Shown here piece by piece: positions 19,522 through 28,544 of a DNA stretch of 57,445 bases. Source of the stretch: Gammaproteobacteria bacterium (GTDB lineage: Bacteria > Pseudomonadota > Gammaproteobacteria > Pseudomonadales > Oceanobacteraceae); assembly GCA_013373125.1 (NCBI GenBank), contig JABXIK010000043.1, positions 1-57,445 on the forward strand, written 5' to 3'. The notes under the pieces are model-generated. The model made no database searches and was not told where the DNA came from. It was given only the letters and a program-made list of their open reading frames with translations. The translations under genes and the position numbers were made by a program. Every line of letters starts with the position of its first letter. Position 1 is the first letter of the stretch.

Positions 19522-20352
19522 ATGGAAAACTACAAATTACCACTCGGTGAATATATCGAGATTTTTTTCGACTGGCTGGTGGATGTGGCCTCCGGCTTTT
19601 TTGATGCAGTATCAGTCTCCTTAGAATGGTTAATCACGTCATCCACGGATGTCTTGCTCTGGCTTCATCCTGCGGTGTTCATTGTTTTTCTTGGGGGCTT
19701 CGCCATGTGGCTGCATCGCTCCTGGAGTTTACTGATTTTTGTTGTCGCTTCTTTGCTTCTAATCTGGAATTTGGGTTATTGGGAAGAGATGATGCAAACC
19801 TTGTCTTTGGTGCTGTATGCCACCTTATTGTGTGTGCTGTTAGGGTTACCTTTGGGTATCTATGCGGCGCACCATCCATGGGTGTACACCATTCTCAGAC
19901 CGATTTTAGATTTGATGCAGACTGTGCCACCGTTTGTGTACTTAATCCCTACCTTGACTCTGTTTGGTTTAGGCGTTGTACCGGGATTAATTTCTACCAT
20001 TATTTTCGCCATCGCCGCACCTGTACGTCTGACGTATTTGGGTATTTCTGAAGTGCCCAAAGAAATTGTAGAGGCTGGCCAATCTTTTGGTGCCACACGC
20101 CAACAATTATTATGGCGAATTGAATTACCTGCCGCGGCGTCCAGCATTGCAGCGGGTATTACCCAATGCATCATGTTGTCTTTATCCATGGTGGTCATTG
20201 CGGCGCTAGTGGGCGCGGATGGTTTAGGTAAACCTGTGGTGCGAGCATTAAATACAGTGGATATCGCATCGGGATTTGAAGCGGGTTTGGCCATTGTATT
20301 GTTGGCTATCTTGCTTGATCGCCTGTTTAAACAACCGGAGGCGATGAAATAA
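19522..20352 (+). CDS. choW: Choline ABC transporter permease
   Basis: The 276-residue membrane protein belongs to the ProW/OpuAB permease family, with about six to seven helices. The cytoplasmic EAA loop, which docks on the ATPase, is visible as EVPKEIVEAGQSFGATRQQLLWRIELP (core EAGQSFGATRQQLL). QTVPPFVYLIPTLTLFGLG is another family hallmark. It lies one base upstream of choV. No close Shine-Dalgarno is seen directly before the ATG; an AGGAG lies about 30 bases upstream, before a tiny frame that stops at the choW start, which may couple translation. Confidence 0.92.
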   Translation: MENYKLPLGEYIEIFFDWLVDVASGFFDAVSVSLEWLITSSTDVLLWLHPAVFIVFLGGFAMWLHRSWSLLIFVVASLLLIWNLGYWEEMMQTLSLVLYATLLCVLLGLPLGIYAAHHPWVYTILRPILDLMQTVPPFVYLIPTLTLFGLGVVPGLISTIIFAIAAPVRLTYLGISEVPKEIVEAGQSFGATRQQLLWRIELPAAASSIAAGITQCIMLSLSMVVIAALVGADGLGKPVVRALNTVDIASGFEAGLAIVLLAILLDRLFKQPEAMK

Positions 20353-20353
20353 C

Positions 20354-21523
20354 ATGATAGAAATTAAAAATCTTGATGTGGTGTTTGGTAAAAAGCCAGA
20401 AACAGCCTTGCCGTTATTGGATACCGGCATGGATCGCGAACAGATTCGTAATGAAACCGGTTTGGTGGTCGGTGTTAAGAATGCATCTTTGACAGTTGGT
20501 CGCGGTGAAATTTGTGTGCTCATGGGATTGTCTGGTTCAGGTAAGTCGAGTTTGTTGCGTTGCATTAACGGTTTAAATCCAGTGGCCCGTGGAGAAATCC
20601 TGATCGAGCGTAACGGTGAGAAAATGGATTTTGTCAGCGCCGATGCGACAACCAAACGAGAATTTTGTCAGCGTGATATTTCCATGGTGTTTCAAAAGTT
20701 TGCCTTGATGCCTTGGTTAACGGTTGAAGAGAATGTTTCCATGCCGTTAGAGATTCAAGGTATGGATAAAGCTGAAATTAAACGTCGTACCGAAGAGCAA
20801 TTGGAATTAGTGGGTTTAAGTGAATGGCGTAAGTTAAAACCAGCTAAATTATCCGGCGGTATGCAGCAGCGCGTTGGTTTAGCTCGGGCGCTGGCCATGG
20901 AAACAGATATTCTATTAATGGATGAGCCGTTTTCGGCACTGGACCCGTTAATTCGAACGCAATTGCAGGATGAATTGATTCAGCTACAAGAAAAGCTGAA
21001 AAAAACCATCATCTTTGTGAGTCACGATTTAGATGAAGCGCTGAAACTGGGTAACCATATTGCCATCATGAAAGACGGTGAAATTGTTCAACATGGTAAA
21101 CCGGAAGACATTGTACTCAATCCGGAAAATGATTACGTCCGTGATTTTGTGGCTCATACCAATCCTTTAAATGTATTACGCGCAACGTCCATCATGCGAG
21201 AGCTAAGTTCAGTATGGAATGCAGAACAGGGTTATTGCTTAAGTAAGAAAAACGACATCTGGCTGAGCAGCGACCAAAAAAGTGTGCGCTATAAATCCGA
21301 TGTGATGCAGTTAATACACTGCAATACGGGCGATAGTCTAGAGCTGTATAACGGCGTTCCTGTTTGTGTGCCTCACGACATGCCAATTAAGGATGTGATG
21401 GAAATTCGTTACAACACGGGTTATCCGGTTTTAATCAAGCAAGGAAAGGACATTGTCGGGGTGATTGGTGATCGCGAGTTGTATCACACCATGTTAGGTA
21501 AGATGCTATCGGATGATGATTGA
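20354..21523 (+). CDS. choV: Choline ABC transporter ATPase
   Basis: This 389-residue subunit powers choline uptake by ChoXWV. It carries Walker A GLSGSGKSS, the Q-loop in VFQKFALMPW, the signature LSGGMQQRVGLARAL, Walker B ILLMDEPFSALD and the switch His in VSHDLDEA. The C-terminal 110 residues form a CBS-like regulatory region, as in ProV/OpuA-type ATPases, which may sense ionic strength. A GGAGG ribosome site lies inside the end of choW, one base separating the genes. A strong terminator follows. Confidence 0.94.
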   Translation: MIEIKNLDVVFGKKPETALPLLDTGMDREQIRNETGLVVGVKNASLTVGRGEICVLMGLSGSGKSSLLRCINGLNPVARGEILIERNGEKMDFVSADATTKREFCQRDISMVFQKFALMPWLTVEENVSMPLEIQGMDKAEIKRRTEEQLELVGLSEWRKLKPAKLSGGMQQRVGLARALAMETDILLMDEPFSALDPLIRTQLQDELIQLQEKLKKTIIFVSHDLDEALKLGNHIAIMKDGEIVQHGKPEDIVLNPENDYVRDFVAHTNPLNVLRATSIMRELSSVWNAEQGYCLSKKNDIWLSSDQKSVRYKSDVMQLIHCNTGDSLELYNGVPVCVPHDMPIKDVMEIRYNTGYPVLIKQGKDIVGVIGDRELYHTMLGKMLSDDD

Positions 21524-21542
21524 ACGATACTAGGTTGTATTT

Positions 21543-21583
21543 GGCTAAAAAAAGGCGCTTCAAATGAAGCGCTTTTTTTAGCC
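21543..21583. terminator. Bidirectional terminator between choV and lolB
   Basis: GGCTAAAAAAA then GCGCTTCA pairs with TGAAGCGC then TTTTTTTAGCC, nearly 20 base pairs with a 2-4 base loop. It overlaps the last codons of lolB and closes both the cho operon and the lolB transcript. Confidence 0.9.
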
Positions 21584-22111
21584 GAATTCCCAGTGTTTAA
21601 TCACAATTAAAAACTTCCACTGCCCCTGACTAATGCGAATTCGCTCAGGCAACTGGTAGTAATCGTTATAACGCAAAAAATCCACCTGCCATTTATCTTG
21701 TTGTAATTGGCTTAATTGCTCGTCATCAAACGCTGTGGTGGCAGGACTATAAGGCGCTGCCTGACCTTGTAACCAAAATGGTAAGTTCTCAATGGGGAAA
21801 AACCAACCTAGCTCGTCATAAATTAATTGTTGTGGATTAATTCCATCAACGGTTTTGCCTCCCTGAGTTAAGCTGATGCTGGCGATATTGCCTTTGATGC
21901 GGGTACTGCCAGCCGCCATTGGACCGCTCACATAAATATCAAAATCTTTTCCGTGTTGTTGCCATTGAATGAAACCAGCCACACTTTCGGTTGGAGTGGT
22001 GATGCCAATTTTGCCACTAACGGCCCAGTTGCCTTGGGGTGGTTGGGTTGGAGTCAGGCTACAAGCGATCACACTCAGGCAGAGTATGAGTACAGCAAAG
22101 GGTTTAAACAT
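21578..22111 (-). CDS. lolB: Outer-membrane lipoprotein receptor
   Basis: LolB accepts lipoproteins from LolA and inserts them into the outer membrane. The product has a lipoprotein signal with lipobox VIAC at residues 14-17, followed by WAVSGKIGITTPTESVAGFIQW and the barrel-like repeats of the LolA/LolB fold. Length 177 is slightly short of typical 190-205 residues. Its ATG directly abuts the TPR gene stop, so they are cotranscribed. In Pseudomonas the next gene is ispE; here the transcript ends at a terminator. Confidence 0.92.
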   Translation of the reverse strand: MFKPFAVLILCLSVIACSLTPTQPPQGNWAVSGKIGITTPTESVAGFIQWQQHGKDFDIYVSGPMAAGSTRIKGNIASISLTQGGKTVDGINPQQLIYDELGWFFPIENLPFWLQGQAAPYSPATTAFDDEQLSQLQQDKWQVDFLRYNDYYQLPERIRISQGQWKFLIVIKHWEFG

Positions 22112-23797
22112 TTATAATTCTACTTCTAATCGTTGCAGTGTGTCTTTGATGATCTGGCTGTCTGGCGCTTTTTCTAGGGCTTTTTTCCAGATGTCTTTAG
22201 CGGTTTGTTTTTCTTCTAACGCCCAATGCACTTCCCCTAAATGGGCAGCCACTTCGGCATCAGGAAAAACAGCGAAAGCTTGTTGTAATAATTCTAGTGC
22301 ATCTTTTAAGCGACCCATGCGGTAATACACCCAACCCAAGCTATCTAAAATGGCTGGGTCTTTTGGGGCAATGGCGAGGGCTTTTTTAATTAGACTCAGC
22401 GCTTCATCTAAACGAGAAGTGCGATCCGCCAGTGTATAACCAAGTGCATTAAGTGCGGTGGCATTGTTTGGATCTAAACTGATGATGTGTTCAAGGTCTT
22501 GCTCTAATTGTGCGATGTTGCCCAGCTTTTCTGACACCATGGCGCGAGAGTAACGCAAGTCGGTATTGTCTTGATAAGCAGAAAGTGCGGCGTTTAATAC
22601 GTTTAGTGCCGCATCGTATTGTTTGGTGCGATTGAGAATATCCACTTCCATTAAAAAATAGGCTTGTTGATTCTCATGATCTAGATTGCGTAATTGGCGA
22701 ATATGCTCAAGGGCGGTTTTTTGCTCACCTTTGGATAAATAAATGTTCACAATGGCCGCTTGGGCGGCTAAATATTCACGCCCTCCTTGCATGGCTAAAT
22801 AATGGTTAAGGGCAGCATCATTTTCGCCATTGAATTGCTCGATTCGCCCTAGATAGTAATGGGCTTCGTCTTGCATTTGTTGCAGGTTAAGCAATTTTTG
22901 AAGAGATAACTTGGCTCCCAGATTATCCTTCATTTCCAACTGGGTAAGGGCCAGCGGCAGAAGAATGTGCGCATCATCCGGATATTGCTCATTTAATTCA
23001 CTGAATACCTTGCTGGCAGCGGTGACATTTTTTTGTTTGATGAGTAAGCGGGCTTTTAATAGGGTAAATGCCTTGTCTTGTTTAAAGCGCTTCAAGGCTT
23101 TATTTACCGTATCTAGCGCGTCTTCAAATTTATTCTGTGTGGCTAATAGGCGTGCCTTTAATGACCAAGCCGGATAAAACTCTGGGTGTTGCTTTAATAG
23201 GTCATCACAGATGGCTAGTGCTGCGTCGTTGTTATCTTGTTGTTGGTGCAGACTGGCAATATTAAAAAGCAGGGCTTGGTTTTGTTTGTAACGACCAACT
23301 AATGGGGTAAGGGATTCCAACCATAATTCACGGGAACCCTCAGTCATATCCACCCCTTGTACACTGATAAAGTTCACATTCAGCAAGGGTTCGAGATCTA
23401 ACGCGGCTTGTAAATGCAGTGCGGATTCATTAAAACGGGCGGCTTTAACCAGCTCGGAGCTTAACGCGATTTGCGCCTGTGGGTTATTTTTATCCAGTTT
23501 TACCCATAAGGTAGCAGCGTCTAAGGCTGCTTGATCAGCGCCTATGTATTGCGCAATCTGTGTGGCGCGGGCGGTAACACCTGGGTCCTGAGTACGATGA
23601 GATTCTAATAAATAGTTGCCTAGGGCCACGTCGTATAGCTGACGTTGACCGGCCATTTCAGCCACTAATAAGGCGTAAAAGGTATTTACACTATAATCTT
23701 GAGGTGCCTCATTTTCATCGCCAGGCAAGGCAGCTTGGCTAGGAAGGCCCAGTAATATCAGGCTTAGGGCGGGGACCAACATGAAGCGATTTAACAT
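22112..23797 (-). CDS. Exported tetratricopeptide-repeat protein
   Basis: The 561-residue protein has a signal peptide (about 1-22, ending SQAA) and then a long run of TPR helices from about residue 50 to the end. The clearest repeats are ALNALGYTLADRTSRLDEALSLIKKAL and AILDSLGWVYYRMGRLKDALELLQQAF (shown partly: LGYTLADR, LGWVYYRMGRL). Homologues next to hemA and lolB occur in Pseudomonas (the PA4667 position). The role is unknown; TPRs mediate protein contacts, and the link to lolB suggests envelope work. It is divergent from hemA. Confidence 0.88.
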   Translation of the reverse strand: MLNRFMLVPALSLILLGLPSQAALPGDENEAPQDYSVNTFYALLVAEMAGQRQLYDVALGNYLLESHRTQDPGVTARATQIAQYIGADQAALDAATLWVKLDKNNPQAQIALSSELVKAARFNESALHLQAALDLEPLLNVNFISVQGVDMTEGSRELWLESLTPLVGRYKQNQALLFNIASLHQQQDNNDAALAICDDLLKQHPEFYPAWSLKARLLATQNKFEDALDTVNKALKRFKQDKAFTLLKARLLIKQKNVTAASKVFSELNEQYPDDAHILLPLALTQLEMKDNLGAKLSLQKLLNLQQMQDEAHYYLGRIEQFNGENDAALNHYLAMQGGREYLAAQAAIVNIYLSKGEQKTALEHIRQLRNLDHENQQAYFLMEVDILNRTKQYDAALNVLNAALSAYQDNTDLRYSRAMVSEKLGNIAQLEQDLEHIISLDPNNATALNALGYTLADRTSRLDEALSLIKKALAIAPKDPAILDSLGWVYYRMGRLKDALELLQQAFAVFPDAEVAAHLGEVHWALEEKQTAKDIWKKALEKAPDSQIIKDTLQRLEVEL

Positions 23798-23880
23798 AGT
23801 ACCTCTAGCGGCGCATGTGTGAAAAAGACCATTGAATAACTTGTTTTATCTGCAAGCCAGCTATTTTGCGCATTTATGGA

Positions 23881-23886
23881 TATAAT
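23881..23886 (+). promoter_or_regulatory. Candidate -10 element of hemA
   Basis: A consensus TATAAT lies 72 bases before the hemA start, in the gap divergent from the TPR gene. No good -35 hexamer is seen at 16-18 bases, so the call is tentative. Confidence 0.4.
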
Positions 23887-23957
23887 ACGGCTCTTTTTCA
23901 GAAGATTGAAATAATTGGCCCACATTTCGGTGCATTGATCAGAAAACTAAGTAATAC

Positions 23958-25223
23958 ATGACGTTATTAACCCTAGGTATTAACCATAAGACCGCTCCTG
24001 TGGCGGTGCGTGAAAAAGTGGCCTTTGCTCCGGATCACTTACCTGCTCAATTGAGGCAGGTGAACGTCAGTCATGGCGTGGATGAAATCGCCATCCTGTC
24101 TACGTGTAATCGTACCGAGTTGTATTTTACCGCCCCAGATACCGACCCCTCCAAGATGCTTGCATGGTTGCAAGAAATTCATGGTATTCCGTTGGAACAG
24201 CTGCAAAGCTGCCACTATGCCTTGAGTGATGAGGCTGCGGTGCAGCACATCATGCGCGTGGCCAGTGGCCTGGATAGTTTAATACTAGGCGAACCTCAGA
24301 TTTTAGGTCAGATGAAAAGCGCCTATGCGGTGGCTCAGGCAGCGGGCACCATAGGCCCAGAGCTAGATCGTCTGTTTCGACAAACCTTTAGCGTGGCAAA
24401 ACAAGTGCGCACAGATACTGCTATAGGTGAAAACCCTGTGTCTGTTGCGTATGCAGCTGTGAATCTCGCACAACGAATCTTCTCCGATTTATCCACAAGC
24501 AAGGCTCTGTTGATTGGGGCAGGTGAAACCATTGATCTTGTGGCCCGGCACTTGGTGGATGCTGGGGTAAAAGACATAACCGTGGCCAATCGTACATTGG
24601 AGCGAGCCGAGGCACTGGCTGAACAGTTCGGCGCAAAGGCTATTTTGCTCTCGGAAATTCCGGATGAGCTGTATAAAGCGGACATCGTGATTGCTTCAAC
24701 GGCCAGTCCTTTGCCTATCTTAGGTAAGGGCGCTGTGGAGCGCGCCCTTAAAAAACGTAAGCATGCACCTATGTTTATGGTGGATATTGCCGTACCTCGT
24801 GATATTGAAGAAGAGGTTGGGGAGCTGAATGATGTCTACTTATATAGTGTGGATGACTTGCGCGACATCATTGAAGAGAATGTGCGCCAACGAGAGCACG
24901 CTGCTCGGGATGCAGAAGAAATAATTGAAGCAGGTAGCGCCGCATTTATGCGACAATTGCGCACCCTGGATGCAGTGACCACACTAAAAGCATTCCGCCA
25001 ACATGCAGAAAGCTTACGCGATCAAGAATTAGACAAGGCCTTGAAACGTTTACAAAAAGGCGATGACGCGCAAGCAGTGGTGACCACGCTTGCGAATATG
25101 TTGACCAATAAATTGATTCATCAACCCACGGTACAAATGCGTGAAGCCAGCAGCGTGGGGCGTAAAGAGGTGATGGATTGGGTGCAAGAACTCTATCAAT
25201 TATCGGATAGTGACCTAGATTAG
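23958..25223 (+). CDS. hemA: Glutamyl-tRNA reductase
   Basis: HemA reduces Glu-tRNA to glutamate-1-semialdehyde, the first committed step of tetrapyrrole synthesis by the C5 route. The product starts [19 protein letters not shown], has the catalytic Cys in [10 protein letters not shown] near residue 50, [15 protein letters not shown] and the NADPH loop [18 protein letters not shown]-terminal dimerisation helix region ends the 421-residue chain. It heads the hemA-prfA-prmC order common to gammaproteobacteria. Confidence 0.97.
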   Translation: MTLLTLGINHKTAPVAVREKVAFAPDHLPAQLRQVNVSHGVDEIAILSTCNRTELYFTAPDTDPSKMLAWLQEIHGIPLEQLQSCHYALSDEAAVQHIMRVASGLDSLILGEPQILGQMKSAYAVAQAAGTIGPELDRLFRQTFSVAKQVRTDTAIGENPVSVAYAAVNLAQRIFSDLSTSKALLIGAGETIDLVARHLVDAGVKDITVANRTLERAEALAEQFGAKAILLSEIPDELYKADIVIASTASPLPILGKGAVERALKKRKHAPMFMVDIAVPRDIEEEVGELNDVYLYSVDDLRDIIEENVRQREHAARDAEEIIEAGSAAFMRQLRTLDAVTTLKAFRQHAESLRDQELDKALKRLQKGDDAQAVVTTLANMLTNKLIHQPTVQMREASSVGRKEVMDWVQELYQLSDSDLD

Positions 25224-25281
25224 CTTTTATATAGACAGCTAACCCTTTCAAATTGAATAAACTTTTAAGTAAGAGATCGAC

Positions 25282-25301
25282 GTCTGACACCGACGTCAGA
25301 C
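25282..25301 (+). repeat. Small hairpin in the hemA-prfA gap
   Basis: GTCTGAC and GTCAGAC pair around a 6-base loop, and the hexamer CGACGT is repeated on either side. It sits 14 bases before the prfA start, so it could affect prfA translation. Confidence 0.45.
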
Positions 25302-25314
25302 TGGATGTAAAAAC

Positions 25315-26403
25315 ATGAAAGACTCGGTAAAAACCAAATTAGAAACTCTGGGTGAACGTTACGAAGAAATCGGCCACTTATTGTCCGATGCCAGTGTGAT
25401 CAGCAATCAAGATAAGTTTCGCGCGTTGTCTAAAGAATACGCCGAAATTGAACCTGTGGTAAAAGCGTTTGAAGAATACACCACAGCGGAAGAAAACTTA
25501 GAAGAAGCCCATGTGCTGATTCAAGATAGCGACCCTGAAATGCGTGAAATGGGTCAGGAAGAATTAAAAAATGCCAAGGCCGAGATCGAGCGCTTAGAAG
25601 GCGAGCTGCAAATTCTACTGCTACCGAAAGATCCAAATGACGGCAAAAACGTCATTGTGGAAATTCGTGCAGGCACAGGTGGTGATGAAGCTGCGATTTT
25701 CTCTGGTGACTTGTTCCGCATGTACACCAAGTACGCTGAAAAGCGTGGTTGGAAGTTTGAAGTCATGAGTGCCAATGAAGGTGAGCATGGCGGTTATAAG
25801 GAAATCATCACCCGTATCGTGGGTGAAAATGTATATGGCCAATTGAAATTTGAATCCGGTGCTCATCGTGTACAACGTGTACCAGCAACAGAAAGCCAAG
25901 GTCGTATCCATACCTCGGCGTGTACGGTTGCGATTATGGCCGAAGTGGAAAGCGAAGATGAAATCGATATCAATAAAGCGGATTTGAAAATCGATACTTT
26001 CCGCGCCAGTGGTGCTGGTGGTCAGCACGTTAACAAAACCGACTCGGCGATTCGTATTACCCACATTCCAACTGGCTTTGTGGTGGAATGTCAGGAAGAG
26101 CGTTCACAGCATAAAAACCGTGCTAAGGCCATGTCCATCCTAGCGACTCGTTTGAATGACGCTGTGGTGCAAAAAGCGCAAGCCGAACAAGCGGCAGAAC
26201 GTAAAAGCCTTGTGGGTTCTGGCGATCGTTCTGAACGTATTCGTACCTATAATTATCCGCAAGGGCGTGTGAGTGATCACCGCATTAACCTGACGCTGTA
26301 TAAGTTAGATGAGCTGATGGAAGGGGATCTGGATGCTGTGATTCAGCCTTTGATCCAAGAGCATCAGGCTGAACTATTAGCCTCTATGGGTAGTGATTCT
26401 TAG
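25315..26403 (+). CDS. prfA: Peptide chain release factor 1
   Basis: RF1 reads UAA and UAG stops and triggers peptide release. The 362-residue product has the codon-recognition PAT motif ([10 protein letters not shown] near residue 185) and the catalytic GGQ in [14 protein letters not shown] near residue 235. The GGQ glutamine is the target of PrmC, whose gene follows 199 bases later. No strong ribosome site is visible right before the ATG; a hairpin lies there instead. Confidence 0.97.
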   Translation: MKDSVKTKLETLGERYEEIGHLLSDASVISNQDKFRALSKEYAEIEPVVKAFEEYTTAEENLEEAHVLIQDSDPEMREMGQEELKNAKAEIERLEGELQILLLPKDPNDGKNVIVEIRAGTGGDEAAIFSGDLFRMYTKYAEKRGWKFEVMSANEGEHGGYKEIITRIVGENVYGQLKFESGAHRVQRVPATESQGRIHTSACTVAIMAEVESEDEIDINKADLKIDTFRASGAGGQHVNKTDSAIRITHIPTGFVVECQEERSQHKNRAKAMSILATRLNDAVVQKAQAEQAAERKSLVGSGDRSERIRTYNYPQGRVSDHRINLTLYKLDELMEGDLDAVIQPLIQEHQAELLASMGSDS

Positions 26404-26499
26404 AACCTAGCCCTATGATCGCCGCTGACGGTTCTTGATTAAATGTAGAGATAAGACAATTTAGGTTTGAGAAGGTGTTTGATCCTCAAACATTGTCAC

Positions 26500-26516
26500 G
26501 CCGGACTTGATCCGGC
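26500..26516. repeat. Short palindromic intergenic repeat unit
   Basis: GCCGGA-CTTGA-TCCGGC, with flanking GTCAC and ATCT, matches a dispersed palindrome seen between genes in many proteobacteria. It lies in the prfA-prmC gap and no second copy was found in this window. Confidence 0.6.
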
Positions 26517-26602
26517 ATCTACAACCAAAGCGATAACAGTGTCTTCAGCCCAGCTAGCAACTAGACTCATCACACGTTTAACATTCAACATCTCGCACTC
26601 TT

Positions 26603-27451
26603 ATGCCTATTTTAAATCTACTTCCAATTAAACAAGCGGTAAAAATGGGCGCCAACGAACTCACTCAATCTGAAACCCCCGAGTTAGATAGCGAGTTGAT
26701 TTTATTGCACGCGCTTAAAGCTCATCGCAATATCTTATTTACCAATCCAGATCTGCTATTAAGCATTGAACAGCAAAAGCACTTTATTGATTTAATTGGC
26801 CGTCGAAAACGCGGTGAGCCTGTGGCGTACATCTTAGGCGAACAAGGGTTTTGGGATTTAACCTTAAAAGTTTCACCTCATACGTTAATTCCAAGAGCCG
26901 ATACTGAGTCGCTTGTGGACTGGGTATTGGAGCAAGGTCTTTCTCCGAATTGTATTTTAGATTTAGGTACAGGTACTGGCGCGTTGGCTTTGGCGTTAGC
27001 AAAAGAGTTTCCGCGAACACAGGTGTTGGGTGTGGATTTAGTGCCTGATGCTGTCGCACTTGCTGAAGAGAATGCGCGCTTGAACCAAATTAGCAATGCA
27101 CAGTTTTTACAAAGCAGTTGGTTTGAGCAAGTGCCTAGTAATCAATACGAACTCATTGTGAGTAATCCGCCGTATATTGATGCCCAGGATGAGCATTTGT
27201 CGCAAGGAGATGTACGCTTTGAGCCTGCTTCGGCTTTAGTAGCGGATAATCTTGGGCTGGCGGATCTATTTCATATTACCGATGCTGCACTTTCATATCT
27301 GTCTGCTGGTGGATGTTTGTTGATGGAGCATGGCTGGCAACAATCTCAGGCGGTGTGTGAGTATTTACAGCAGGCTGGGTATGAGGGCGTCGGGAGTGGA
27401 AAGGATTTAGCGGGGCAAACCCGTTTTAGTTTTGGCTTTAAACCTACTTAA
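26603..27451 (+). CDS. prmC: Release-factor glutamine methyltransferase
   Basis: PrmC uses S-adenosylmethionine to methylate the GGQ glutamine of RF1 and RF2. The product shows an N-terminal helical domain, then VAYILGEQGFWDLTLKVSP, the SAM loop ILDLGTGTGALALALA near residue 115, and the catalytic NPPY motif in LIVSNPPYID near 188. Length 282 is normal. Its 3' end overlaps the convergent hypothetical gene by 8 bases. Confidence 0.95.
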   Translation: MPILNLLPIKQAVKMGANELTQSETPELDSELILLHALKAHRNILFTNPDLLLSIEQQKHFIDLIGRRKRGEPVAYILGEQGFWDLTLKVSPHTLIPRADTESLVDWVLEQGLSPNCILDLGTGTGALALALAKEFPRTQVLGVDLVPDAVALAEENARLNQISNAQFLQSSWFEQVPSNQYELIVSNPPYIDAQDEHLSQGDVRFEPASALVADNLGLADLFHITDAALSYLSAGGCLLMEHGWQQSQAVCEYLQQAGYEGVGSGKDLAGQTRFSFGFKPT

Positions 27452-28049
27452 CAATGCCTTTACGGCCTTGTTTGGTATCCCCTAGGGCCCATTTTTCTTT
27501 GAATGCTTTCACCACTTTCATAGCGTCGTCCATGGTTTGATTGGTGTGCCAAATCACTTCTTGTTCCACCAGTTTTTTGTTCTTGACCGGCTTCACGACG
27601 TTTTGGGTTGAGATTGGATGATCTGGGTACTGTAATTGGCACCAGTCGTTACTGACCACTTCATATTGGCGCCAGTTGGTGTGTCGATTCCAACTAAACT
27701 TCACTTCTTGTGAGAATAATTCAAATACGGGTGTAAGGGTGATATCCATCTGAATGAAAGCATTTTTGATGCTATCAATCTCTAGCTCGTAACCGCGGCG
27801 TAAATGGATGCATTCGCGAATCGCTTGATCAATAGAGCTTAGGTAGCCTTCACGGTCGGTATAACGGTTGATGTAATGAATGCGTTGATTTTCATCACGC
27901 ATGCACACACTGGCTTCACTTTCTTGTAGCCACCATACGTTAGCTTGAAAGGCAGACACAGGCTTACCAGGCTGGAACTGAAAGTCAGCCGGTATCAAGT
28001 TCATGGATTCAACACTGGCCACAGGACAGCAACTGAGTATCTTTTTCAT
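27444..28049 (-). CDS. Conserved-looking protein of unknown function
   Basis: I do not recognise this protein. From ATG 28049 it has 201 residues, is rich in Trp, Gln and charged residues, and begins MKKILSCCPVASVES without a clear signal peptide or membrane helix. The C-terminus is basic (GRKGIVK). An AAGGTCG sequence upstream is a weak ribosome site; a TTG at 28082 would add 11 residues. It converges on prmC with an 8-base overlap. Coding is supported by frame length and the amino-acid mix, not by a known family. Confidence 0.65.
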   Translation of the reverse strand: MKKILSCCPVASVESMNLIPADFQFQPGKPVSAFQANVWWLQESEASVCMRDENQRIHYINRYTDREGYLSSIDQAIRECIHLRRGYELEIDSIKNAFIQMDITLTPVFELFSQEVKFSWNRHTNWRQYEVVSNDWCQLQYPDHPISTQNVVKPVKNKKLVEQEVIWHTNQTMDDAMKVVKAFKEKWALGDTKQGRKGIVK

Positions 28050-28544
28050 AGTGAAAGACACGACCTTTGAAGCAGTCACCAATCATAATGCAAACTGGAT
28101 CACATGTGTGTTATTTAGTGTAAAGATGTGAGCCGTGCCACTTAAAAAATCGAAAGTCAAAGTAAATCAGGAAAAAATTTGGTTAAAAATTAAAAGCATC
28201 TTATGATTTTTTTTATAATAACTTTAAGAAATATAAAATAAGATGGAGTTAGAATAAAAAGTCGTATAAACCCTATATTTATAGAGGTAATTGCCATGAG
28301 CGATATGCATAGTAGTAAAAAGTGTGTCATCACTTACAAAACAAGCCTGTAAAATGCAGTGTTATAAAAATATAAGCCTTTATAAAAAGGTGAAGTTTAC
28401 TTTTTGAAAATAACAAATAATTACTTTGTTCTTTGTTGTATGGTTTTAGAAATAAAATCGTTTGAATCTAACCTACATTCTTCCTCTGCCTGCCGCTAAA
28501 TTTATATAAGAGTGAAACAAACAACACAAATACAGGAGCGTGAT
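28050..28544. other. AT-rich 495-base intergenic region
   Basis: This stretch is clearly richer in A and T than its surroundings. It includes an 18-codon frame at 28296-28352 preceded by GAGGTAATTGCC, a plausible ribosome site, and a small hairpin CCTTT-ATAA-AAAGG at about 28379. Nothing else was recognised. The regulatory region of the DUF6351-type gene must lie here. Confidence 0.45.

Noticed and set aside
25621..26064. 147-residue open frame on the minus strand
   Set aside because: It is antisense to prfA, which keeps its PAT and GGQ motifs, and shows no features of its own.
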